From UBA1765 sp045629945 (lineage in GTDB: Bacteria; Fibrobacterota; Fibrobacteria; Fibrobacterales; Fibrobacteraceae), in the NCBI GenBank assembly GCA_045629945.1, contig JAZQSE010000027.1:153948-217947 (forward strand): DNA of 64,000 nt, given 5' to 3'. The position numbers were made by a program, and so were the translations under genes. The notes below the pieces were generated by a model. That model worked only from the letters and a program-made list of their open reading frames with translations, did no database searches and was not told the origin of the DNA. This document shows, one piece after another, positions 1 to 6,414 of this stretch. How positions within the stretch are numbered: the stretch's first letter is position 1; each line of letters starts with the position of its first letter.

Positions 1-408
1 TTGATTAGTATGGCTTTTGATGAAAAGGGGCGTGTTCCTAACGAGATTTACCAAAAATTGCTACACAATAAGCTGGAAATTAATGAAGGTATGTTGGTCG
101 AAAATATCGTAGCACAGATGCTTACTGCTGCTGGGCATCGCCTCTACTTCTATAGTAATTCTAGTCGTGAAAATGCGGGCGAACGGATGGAAATAGATTT
201 TCTGGTTTCGAAAGGAAAAATCACTTCAAGACACAATATTTTTCCAATTGAGGTAAAGTCATCTACACGCTATACATTAAGTTCTTTGAAAAAATGTATG
301 GCTAAATTTGGTGATTTCCTTGCCACTCCGTATGTTTTGCACGGAAAAGATTTGCAAGAAAAAGATGGCATCACCTATTTACCGCTGTATATGGCGGAGC
401 TTTTATAG
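1..408 (+). CDS. C-terminal part of a DUF4143-type AAA ATPase (partial at left edge)
   Basis: The frame is open from base 1 to a TAG at 406-408, so only the last ~135 residues are visible and the true start lies outside the window. The piece resembles the C-terminal DUF4143 nuclease-like domain that follows the AAA module in a widespread ATPase family: a NEGMLVEN-type segment, then EIDFLV and FPIEVKSS, which is the D...ExK pattern of a PD-(D/E)XK fold. These ATPases are common in anaerobes and of unclear role; links to toxin-antitoxin or defence functions have been proposed. The Walker motifs would lie upstream and cannot be checked. The TTG at base 1 is simply the window edge. Confidence 0.7.
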   Translation: MISMAFDEKGRVPNEIYQKLLHNKLEINEGMLVENIVAQMLTAAGHRLYFYSNSSRENAGERMEIDFLVSKGKITSRHNIFPIEVKSSTRYTLSSLKKCMAKFGDFLATPYVLHGKDLQEKDGITYLPLYMAELL

Positions 409-748
409 GGTATTTTTTTGCAAAGTTCAATAAACCTTCGTCCGTGATATTTTCTAGCCTAGTGTGGCAAAAATTAGGTAGGGATTTGTGTTTGACTGAG
501 TGAGAAAATTTAGTGTGATTTTGCGTGTTGGAAGTCTATATCTATGGCGGATAGAATAAAACAAGTGCTAGAAATGTATAAAGGCTGAAAAATAGATTAA
601 TCAGAACTAATCCATATCTTCTATTTTGTCATAAATTTTCTTTGAGCATTTTTTCAATACACGTAAAACGATGTAAAATTAAATTTACGACTGGGGGGGG
701 TAAATAATTTATTTTCCGTAAAAAGTTTATTTGTAGGAAAGAGTTTTT
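409..748. other. 340-bp AT-rich intergenic region with a G8 tract
   Basis: No convincing gene was found; the longest readable piece is a 14-codon ORF at 544. A run of eight G residues (693-700) stands out in very AT-rich sequence about 48 bp before the next start codon. A short inverted repeat (GTAAA/TTTAC) lies just before it. The region probably contains the promoter of the 749-1928 operon. Confidence 0.5.
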
Positions 749-1063
749 ATGAAAAAAATTATGTATGCAGGTTTGTTTGTTACTTGTGCATCGACACCAT
801 CATTTTCGTTTTTTGATGGTTGTCTAGATAAACGTTTGCCAAGGGAATTAGAGTTTAAATTGATGTATGAATGTGTTCGAACAGATTATGTTTTGACAAG
901 ATCGCAAATGGATGAAAAAATAAAAGCTTGTTCTTGTTTTATTGGAAGCGTGATTTGTGAAGAAGGTAAAGATGCTTTAATGAAATGTGAAAATTGGGAA
1001 AGATGTAACGTTAAGTATGATCGCAAAAAAATGGAAAAGTGTCTTGAAGAAGAAAAAGAATGA
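749..1063 (+). CDS. Small secreted cysteine-rich protein, unknown function
   Basis: 104 aa. The N-terminus (KKIMYAGLF... ending ...SFS) looks like a Sec signal peptide, cut near residue 20. The mature part carries seven cysteines (for example CLDK, YECV, ACSC, VICEE, KCEN, RCN, KCLE) in a charged background, suggesting a disulfide-bonded exported protein. GGAAAGAG lies upstream of the ATG as a ribosome site. It is the first gene of a tightly packed three-gene operon; its stop overlaps the next start (ATGA at 1060-1063). I do not recognise the family. Confidence 0.6.
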   Translation: MKKIMYAGLFVTCASTPSFSFFDGCLDKRLPRELEFKLMYECVRTDYVLTRSQMDEKIKACSCFIGSVICEEGKDALMKCENWERCNVKYDRKKMEKCLEEEKE

Positions 1064-1425
1064 TAATGAAAAATATTGTAGAAGAAATAGATCTTTTGAT
1101 AACGAAAATAAAGCTAGAAGAAGGTAAGCATACCCCTTCAGGACGATTTGGTTTTAATACTCTAGTTGAAGAAGTATATGATAAAAGACATGTAGAATCA
1201 TGTAAAAAAGCTAGACAACGTTATTTAAAAAATAAAAACGAAAACTCAAATGATTATTTGAGTTTAAAAAAACTTTATGAAGCTGCCCAGGAACATTATT
1301 TTGGTAGTGTGAAATTACAAAAATTGCCTCCAGACTATTTGGTTAATGTGGATTCTGTATCTTTAGATGCTATTAGAGAATTTTCAAAACAATGGGATGA
1401 AAGAAATTTAAAAGGGATAAAATAA
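1060..1425 (+). CDS. Hypothetical soluble protein, middle gene of a three-gene operon
   Basis: 121 aa, charged and predicted mostly helical, with no signal peptide or membrane segment. It starts at the ATG overlapping the previous stop (ATGA); a second ATG six bases later is an alternative start. Its last base overlaps the start of the membrane protein gene at 1425, so the three genes are almost certainly translationally coupled. No motif is recognised. Codon use is very AT-rich, in line with a recently acquired accessory operon. Confidence 0.55.
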   Translation: MIMKNIVEEIDLLITKIKLEEGKHTPSGRFGFNTLVEEVYDKRHVESCKKARQRYLKNKNENSNDYLSLKKLYEAAQEHYFGSVKLQKLPPDYLVNVDSVSLDAIREFSKQWDERNLKGIK

Positions 1426-1928
1426 TGAATAATTTAGATTTCACAAAATTAGAAATTCTTGGAAAGAAATATTTGCAATACGCTATTGTAGGTCTTGTTT
1501 TTGCTCTAATTGCAGATAAATTAAACATTATGGATTTAGCTTCATCGAGTCTTTTAGATGTTTTAATGTTTCTTTTGTTAGGAGTTTTTGCGAATGGAGT
1601 TGGAAAAAAGCTAGCGTCACAATTTAATCTTTTCCATAAAGGTTTAGAGCAAGAAGAAAAGAATTTTGTCTCGGTGTCCATTATTGGCATGCTATCCATT
1701 TTGTTGTTTTTTTGGTTGTTTTTTGAAATGCCTTGGAATATAGAACAAGTGAGTAAAATCAGTGAACTTGAGGAATTTCTTGATTGTTTTTATGCTCCAA
1801 TTTTTTTATTAGTTGCATTTGCTCTTACATTTGCGTACTACATATTTCGAAACTATAAATGGTACATAATAGGAATACTTGGTATATTGTTGATTATCGG
1901 TAGTATCGTTTTATATAACAATTTTTAA
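1425..1928 (+). CDS. Hypothetical integral membrane protein (about four TM segments)
   Basis: 167 aa. Hydrophobic stretches near residues 18-35, 40-58, 82-103 and 128-165 suggest four or five membrane helices, with a charged loop between the second and third. It is the third gene of the 749-1928 operon and is followed by an intrinsic terminator. The combination of a secreted Cys-rich protein, a soluble protein and a membrane protein could be an exported factor with its partner or immunity proteins, but nothing in the sequence proves this. Confidence 0.55.
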   Translation: MNNLDFTKLEILGKKYLQYAIVGLVFALIADKLNIMDLASSSLLDVLMFLLLGVFANGVGKKLASQFNLFHKGLEQEEKNFVSVSIIGMLSILLFFWLFFEMPWNIEQVSKISELEEFLDCFYAPIFLLVAFALTFAYYIFRNYKWYIIGILGILLIIGSIVLYNNF

Positions 1929-1950
1929 AGTTTTTTCATGTCTAAAAATA

Positions 1951-1975
1951 GAGCCTTAAATGGGCTCTTTTTTTT
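1951..1975 (+). terminator. Intrinsic terminator of the 749-1928 operon
   Basis: GAGCC (1951-1955) pairs with GGCTC (1963-1967) and is followed by a run of T to 1975. Confidence 0.75.
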
Positions 1976-2014
1976 GTCCCCTTTTGTCCCTTTTCCGGTT
2001 TCTATATCTGTAAA

Positions 2015-2121
2015 TGAAGGCGGTTAAAAGCCTTCAAGTTAAGTCTTGCACTTGATTTGTTGATTGACAGTTCGGAAAAATCCTTTGCGTTAAAATTCAT
2101 GAATAACTTCCGCATTTGCGG
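2015..2121 (+). promoter_or_regulatory. Leader with two small inverted repeats before the helicase operon
   Basis: TGAAGGC (2015-2021) pairs with GCCTTCA (2030-2036), and CCGC/GCGG forms a compact hairpin at 2110-2121, about 20 bases before the first start codon of the operon. A TTGACA lies at 2064-2069, but no well-placed -10 follows, so the promoter is not settled. The hairpins could be operator or leader structures. Confidence 0.35.
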
Positions 2122-2143
2122 CTCAACAAACAAAAGGAATCTT

Positions 2144-2362
2144 ATGATTTATAACATAAAAACTCAAGGCTATGTGCCAAAGAAAATAAAATGCAAGGCT
2201 TTTTTAAAGTTGGAATCAAAAATCCACTGGCGAAAGGTCAAACGCAAACCTTGGATGACATCATGTAAAGTAACAGATTGTTACCGATTATTAAAAATCG
2301 GCAACACATTGAATTTACTTCTGATGGATCACAAACATTACAACTATTACCTTAATCAATAA
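2144..2362 (+). CDS. Small basic protein (72 aa), first gene of the helicase operon
   Basis: I chose the ATG at 2144 because AAAGGA lies at good spacing before it; the longer in-frame reading from 2057 has no ribosome site. The product is small and very basic at the N-terminal half, and ends in a hydrophobic LLLMDHKHYN stretch. The layout (basic start, then a YRLLKIGN...LLLMDH strand-like end) faintly recalls RelE/ParE-fold toxins, but this is only an impression. It ends 13 bp before the helicase gene, whose ribosome site AGGAGA lies in the gap. Confidence 0.45.
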   Translation: MIYNIKTQGYVPKKIKCKAFLKLESKIHWRKVKRKPWMTSCKVTDCYRLLKIGNTLNLLLMDHKHYNYYLNQ

Positions 2363-2375
2363 CAGGAGAATCATT

Positions 2376-4952
2376 ATGTGTACAGCAAAAAATTATTTAA
2401 GCGCATTGGAAAAAGAAATGGAACTTCGTCTCAACGGGTATCAAACTTCATTACTTGAAGCTGAATATATCGGAGAGAAAGATGGCTTTCATAAGTATAA
2501 ATTGTTGGATTCAAAATTAACAAATTCAAAATATGAAGATATTTTGAATACATTTCGTAGTAATTTTAAGAAAGGATTTGGTTGCTATCAAGTTTCTGGA
2601 TACGAAATTCCTAAGGCCAAATTAAAGCCGGAAAATTGGCTCGAAATTTATCGCCTTGATAAAGAAAAAGTTTGGAACGAGGAATTAGAACGTCAGGAGA
2701 TTTGTGAATGTATTTGGTTAAAAAAACGTATTAAAGAATGTCATTTTTTATGCGTTCCCCCATCAACCATTCAAATCGCTGCTGAAATTTCTGTGCTAGA
2801 ACACATTAGTGGTGTATCAGCAACGTTAAGTACTCAGGTTCGCCATGAAGTAGAAAATTTTGAAAAGAAATTTTCAATTCCTAAAAAAATTCCTACAACT
2901 CTTATTAATCTCTTACAAACAGAAAATTTGGAACTACCAACTTTTCAGCTTAGTGATTTAGTAGAAAATGATTATGTTGTTTTAAAAGATAATGAACGCC
3001 CAGGAAATGAAGAACAACGACGGTTTGTAAAGAATGCTCTTTCTACACCAGACTTTACAATTAAAGTTGGTCCTCCAGGCTCAGGGAAAACAACCTCAAT
3101 TGTTGAGTTGCTTATTCAATTGGTGAAAAAAGGCAAGCGAGTGTTGTTGGTAGCTTCAACAAACGTGGCGATTGATAACATCTTGGAAAAATTAAAAGAT
3201 CACCTTGATCTTGTTTCTGTAAAACGACATGGAAATGATGATAATGTCAACGTAAGCATAGAAGCAAAAAAATTTATTGCAGGGAAAAATTTTGGCAAAA
3301 CAGAAGCAGCTAATTTAAAATGTCGTTTGAAAAGTAATTTTGATGGTTCTAGTGAAGAAACAAATAAATTCTTTTCAGAAAATTTTGAGTACAAAGAAAA
3401 TGAATTGCTTTATGAAATTTTAGAAGAAAATGCTCCGATTGTTGCCGGAACAACTTTTGGAGCAGCTCTTCCTGAAATGAGAAAACTTGCAAGTAAGGGT
3501 GAAAGTGAGCCTCCGTTTGATTATTTGATTCTAGATGAGGCTTCTAAAACAACTATTCAGGAATTTTTAGTACCAGCTGTACTATGTAAACATTGGATTA
3601 TTGTTGGAGATACAAAGCAGCTTTCGCCTTATGTAAGTGATGCGGATTTGGCTGAGAACGCCCAAATCTGTTATCCTGAAGATGACAGTAAAATGCGTGA
3701 ATATACTGTCGCTTCAGATGTATTGCTTGTGTCTTCAGGAAATGCTTCGCGTCAAACGGTATTGCTTGTGGAAAAAGAGTCAGATTATGATACTTATTTG
3801 TATCGTAAATATTCAAAAGAAAAAGAAATTCTTTTTGCCGATGCTGATAAATTAGAAGACCGTGAAATTCTCCCTTACGCTTCAATTATTGTTGGTTCTT
3901 TAGAATCATTTCAAGCAAATGATGACTTGATTTCACCACGTATTACAACGGTTCGTGTTGCGCGCGATAAGGAGTCGGGAATTGCTTATCATTCTGAAGA
4001 AATGCAAAAATGGGTGAGTATTGCTCGCTATAATCGCGAAAAACTTTTTAATCGTTTTGATGAAAATGAACCAAAGGAATGGCATGATGAAATTTCATGG
4101 CGTTTGATTCGTATGTTTGAACAACGCGATAATATTGTGAATGCAGATCATAGCACTTTGGAACGTTTGAAAAGAGACATAGCCTCGTTAATCCCCAAAG
4201 AAGATAAGGAAGTTTGCGAAAAGAAATTAAAAATTTTCGAACAAATTTATTTGCCTTCTTGTATGGAGCTTTTTTTGAAAGGGTATGGAGCTTTCAAAGA
4301 TTTGGCTTTATTTCGTGGTTTTCCAAAAGAACAATTAGATGAACGTTGTATTCAACTTTCATTCCAACACCGTTCGCATTCGGAAATTGCAGAGATGGCT
4401 TCGCAGGAATTCTATGAGGGGAATGCGATGCGTTCTGAACACATGCGTAACAAACGTGAATGGAAATATTCTCGCTTTAAAAAGCATGTTCATTGGGAAA
4501 ATATAAATGGTTTTTGTGATAGCAAGAATCGCAATAAAAAAGAGTTGAAATGGATTGAACAAGAATTAATGAAATTCCGTGATTTTGCAAAGTTAAACCC
4601 AAAAGCAGCCAACGAAGGAAAGTGGTCGGTTGCTGTGCTTTCTTTCTATAAGGAACAAGCAGAGGAACTCAAAAAATGTTGCCAACGGATTTTTAAAGAT
4701 TCAGATAAAGTTATCACTTACAGTGCAGGCTCGGTCGATTCTTTTCAGGGGCATGAAGCAGATATTGTTTTTCTCAGTTATAGCAATCAAAATCCAACTT
4801 GTTTCATTGGAGCGCCAAATCGCTTGAATGTAGCCATTACCCGCGCTCGTTATATGATGGTTCATGTTGGAAACTGGAATGCTATGAGTAAAGCAGAAGG
4901 GGCTCTTGGGCGCCTCGCACAAAACATCAAAAATAAAACAACAAAAAACTAA
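2376..4952 (+). CDS. Upf1/DNA2-like superfamily 1 helicase
   Basis: 858 aa. An N-terminal region of ~210 residues of unknown fold precedes a SF1 motor. Motif I is GPPGSGKTT (K238), motif Ia follows (ASTNVAIDN), motif II is DEAS (D387, E388), motif III is GDTKQLSP, then QLSFQHRS near residue 660, SVDSFQGHEADIV (motif V) and NVAITRAR (motif VI) near 820. The FQGHEAD and ITRAR motifs and the DEAS box place it in the Upf1/DNA2-like (AAA_11/AAA_12) class rather than UvrD, so it should unwind or translocate on RNA or DNA using ATP. An insertion of ~230 residues separates motifs III and IV. It is followed 20 bp later by a winged-helix-like gene. Helicases of this class are frequent in anti-phage operons; that role is inference. 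Confidence 0.85.
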   Translation: MCTAKNYLSALEKEMELRLNGYQTSLLEAEYIGEKDGFHKYKLLDSKLTNSKYEDILNTFRSNFKKGFGCYQVSGYEIPKAKLKPENWLEIYRLDKEKVWNEELERQEICECIWLKKRIKECHFLCVPPSTIQIAAEISVLEHISGVSATLSTQVRHEVENFEKKFSIPKKIPTTLINLLQTENLELPTFQLSDLVENDYVVLKDNERPGNEEQRRFVKNALSTPDFTIKVGPPGSGKTTSIVELLIQLVKKGKRVLLVASTNVAIDNILEKLKDHLDLVSVKRHGNDDNVNVSIEAKKFIAGKNFGKTEAANLKCRLKSNFDGSSEETNKFFSENFEYKENELLYEILEENAPIVAGTTFGAALPEMRKLASKGESEPPFDYLILDEASKTTIQEFLVPAVLCKHWIIVGDTKQLSPYVSDADLAENAQICYPEDDSKMREYTVASDVLLVSSGNASRQTVLLVEKESDYDTYLYRKYSKEKEILFADADKLEDREILPYASIIVGSLESFQANDDLISPRITTVRVARDKESGIAYHSEEMQKWVSIARYNREKLFNRFDENEPKEWHDEISWRLIRMFEQRDNIVNADHSTLERLKRDIASLIPKEDKEVCEKKLKIFEQIYLPSCMELFLKGYGAFKDLALFRGFPKEQLDERCIQLSFQHRSHSEIAEMASQEFYEGNAMRSEHMRNKREWKYSRFKKHVHWENINGFCDSKNRNKKELKWIEQELMKFRDFAKLNPKAANEGKWSVAVLSFYKEQAEELKKCCQRIFKDSDKVITYSAGSVDSFQGHEADIVFLSYSNQNPTCFIGAPNRLNVAITRARYMMVHVGNWNAMSKAEGALGRLAQNIKNKTTKN

Positions 4953-4972
4953 TTCAACACAAGGAGTTGATT

Positions 4973-5656
4973 ATGATTACCAATATTACCAACGTGGTAG
5001 AAATGGGTATTGTTTACCATCTAGTAAAGGGAGAAATTCTAAAAAAACGAAAAAATCCCTGGATTCGTGGATTCTTGAAATATCTTCAGGAACATCCAAA
5101 AGCAAATGCAGAAGATATTTGCCGAGATGTCTTTTGTGATAATGGCATGGCTCGCAAGGCAGCTGTAAAAAACATTCTTTACTTCTTTAAGCAACAAGGG
5201 CTTATTGCTTACTCTAATAGTTCTGGTTATGAACTTACGCAAGAAGGTTTGAATGCTTTTGAATCAGGTTCTGTTTGGCAGGGAATGAAAGGCTCCTTTG
5301 TAATGACTATGTGGGTGCCAGAAAATTCTAAGCCATTCATTTTAGATATTCAGCCAGTTCACGATAGCTGGTATGATAATGGGCGTGGAGAACTTAGTGA
5401 TTTTGAAGAACAATACAATGCTTCTTTCGAAGAGCTGGAACTTTGTACTGATAAAGTAAAAATCGTTGAATTTGGGAAGCTTACACGTCCAGCATATGTT
5501 CAATCAAATCTTTTAGCAAAAGTAAAAACTGATGGTCAGATTTTAATTAAGGGAACTCCGTTTGAGAAAACAGGATTTGACCCCTATGAAGTTCGTTTTA
5601 AAATTAGCAAGGAATTGCTTGAACAACTTTGTCCAGAAGAAGACGAAGACTTTTAA
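4973..5656 (+). CDS. Winged-helix-like protein coupled to the helicase
   Basis: 227 aa. The ATG at 4973 is preceded by AAGGAG (4961-4966) at six bases, so it is preferred over the in-frame TTG at 4967. Residues ~20-85 have the pattern of a winged helix (a helix with AEDICRDVF, then NILYFFKQQGLI and a wing before YELTQEGLNAF). The C-terminal ~140 residues look like a beta-rich domain of unknown type (MTMWVPEN..., later VRFKISKELLEQL) and end in an acidic tail. It may recognise nucleic acid or the helicase. Its place between the helicase and the 36-aa gene suggests it acts in the same system. Confidence 0.6.
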   Translation: MITNITNVVEMGIVYHLVKGEILKKRKNPWIRGFLKYLQEHPKANAEDICRDVFCDNGMARKAAVKNILYFFKQQGLIAYSNSSGYELTQEGLNAFESGSVWQGMKGSFVMTMWVPENSKPFILDIQPVHDSWYDNGRGELSDFEEQYNASFEELELCTDKVKIVEFGKLTRPAYVQSNLLAKVKTDGQILIKGTPFEKTGFDPYEVRFKISKELLEQLCPEEDEDF

Positions 5657-5690
5657 TTCACCTTAACCCCTAACCTTCAAGGAGGTATTT

Positions 5691-5801
5691 ATGTCAAAGC
5701 ACAACGGACAACTACCAATTAATCCGCGTGGTGCTGGTTGGCCGTCAACTACTGGAAATCCATCTGGTGGTGGGCGTGGCGGTAATCCGCCAAGAAAGTA
5801 A
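5691..5801 (+). CDS. 36-aa Gly/Pro-rich microprotein at the end of the helicase operon
   Basis: Too short for routine gene calling. It has a near-perfect ribosome site, AAGGAGG (5679-5685), five bases before ATG 5691, and ends TAA at 5799-5801, 37 bases before a strong terminator. The product begins MSKHNGQLPINP and continues with GWPSTTGNPSGGG and RGGNPPRK. It has no hydrophobic core and would be disordered and basic, with an RGG-like end suited to binding nucleic acid or acting as a ligand or modified peptide. It sits 34 bp after the winged-helix gene in the same transcription unit. Function is unknown. Confidence 0.65.
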   Translation: MSKHNGQLPINPRGAGWPSTTGNPSGGGRGGNPPRK

Positions 5802-5838
5802 GTTTTCTTGAAAATCAGGGAGAACTTCGAGAAAACTT

Positions 5839-5869
5839 CTATCGGGAGTCGTTCGCTCCCGATAGTTTT
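5839..5869. terminator. Strong intrinsic terminator closing the helicase operon
   Basis: CTATCGGGAG (5839-5848) and CTCCCGATAG (5856-5865) form a perfect 10-bp stem with a 7-base loop, followed by TTTT. It lies between convergent genes and could also serve the minus-strand thioesterase gene ending at 5879. Confidence 0.85.
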
Positions 5870-5878
5870 CATTAGCAT

Positions 5879-6295
5879 TTATCCTAATTCGTCTGGGAAG
5901 AAAGCCTTTAAAAAGTTTTCAGGGGCTTTTCTGCAAGGGATGCCATTTTTGGTAAATAAATGAAGGGAAGAGCCTTTGGTGCAAAGTTTTCCATTTACAG
6001 AAAGTTCATAAAAGAAGCGGCAACGCAAGCGGTCTTCGCGGGCAATTGTAATGTGAATGTCTGCGATGTCTCCATAGCGGCAAGGAGCAATAAATTCTGT
6101 TTCAAGTTTGAGTACCGGGCTTGCGTAACCTTCTTGTTCTAAAACATGAAAAGGGCAACCATGTGTTCTGAGAAGTTCGGTTCTCGCTTGTTCAAACCAA
6201 ACAGCATAAACAGAGTGGTGAACAATTCCCATAGCGTCGGTTTCGGCGTATCTGACTTCAATATGAGCGATGTGGTCGGCATTACTAACTTTCAT
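5879..6295 (-). CDS. YbgC/FadM-family acyl-CoA thioesterase (hotdog fold)
   Basis: 138 aa, the usual length for the 4-hydroxybenzoyl-CoA thioesterase-like family. The signature YAETDAMGIVHHSVY near residue 16 contains the catalytic aspartate and the long central helix start of this fold; the C-terminal strand pattern (RCRFFYEL...GKLCTKG) also fits. Such enzymes hydrolyse short-chain or aromatic acyl-CoA and often act near the membrane with lipid synthesis proteins; the exact substrate is not visible. It is transcribed alone toward the 5839 terminator, and no clear ribosome site precedes the ATG. Confidence 0.8.
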   Translation of the reverse strand: MKVSNADHIAHIEVRYAETDAMGIVHHSVYAVWFEQARTELLRTHGCPFHVLEQEGYASPVLKLETEFIAPCRYGDIADIHITIAREDRLRCRFFYELSVNGKLCTKGSSLHLFTKNGIPCRKAPENFLKAFFPDELG

Positions 6296-6363
6296 GAAAG
6301 ATAAAATAGAAAAAGAATTGTGAAGAAAGTGCTTGTTAAAGGCATTTATTTTCTTTATAAAAT

Positions 6364-6393
6364 AAAAGTCTCTGGAATTGACCAGAGACTTTT
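6364..6393. terminator. Intrinsic terminator of the mannanase gene
   Basis: AAAAGTCTCTGG (6364-6375) pairs with CCAGAGACTTTT (6382-6393), a 12-bp perfect stem with a 6-base loop and A/T runs on both sides. It lies just downstream of the minus-strand mannanase stop. Confidence 0.8.
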
Positions 6394-6414
6394 TAAAATC
6401 AAAAAGTTAAAAGT

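Noticed and set aside
409..748. 14-codon ORF at 544
   Set aside because: Too short, with no ribosome site; possibly a remnant but not supportable.
2057..2143. Longer start for the 72-aa gene
   Set aside because: No ribosome site, and the upstream part overlaps the TTGACA and hairpin leader; ATG 2144 has AAAGGA.
5663..5878. 71-aa Pro/Gly-rich minus-strand ORF
   Set aside because: It is antisense to the 36-aa gene and the terminator and has no ribosome site.
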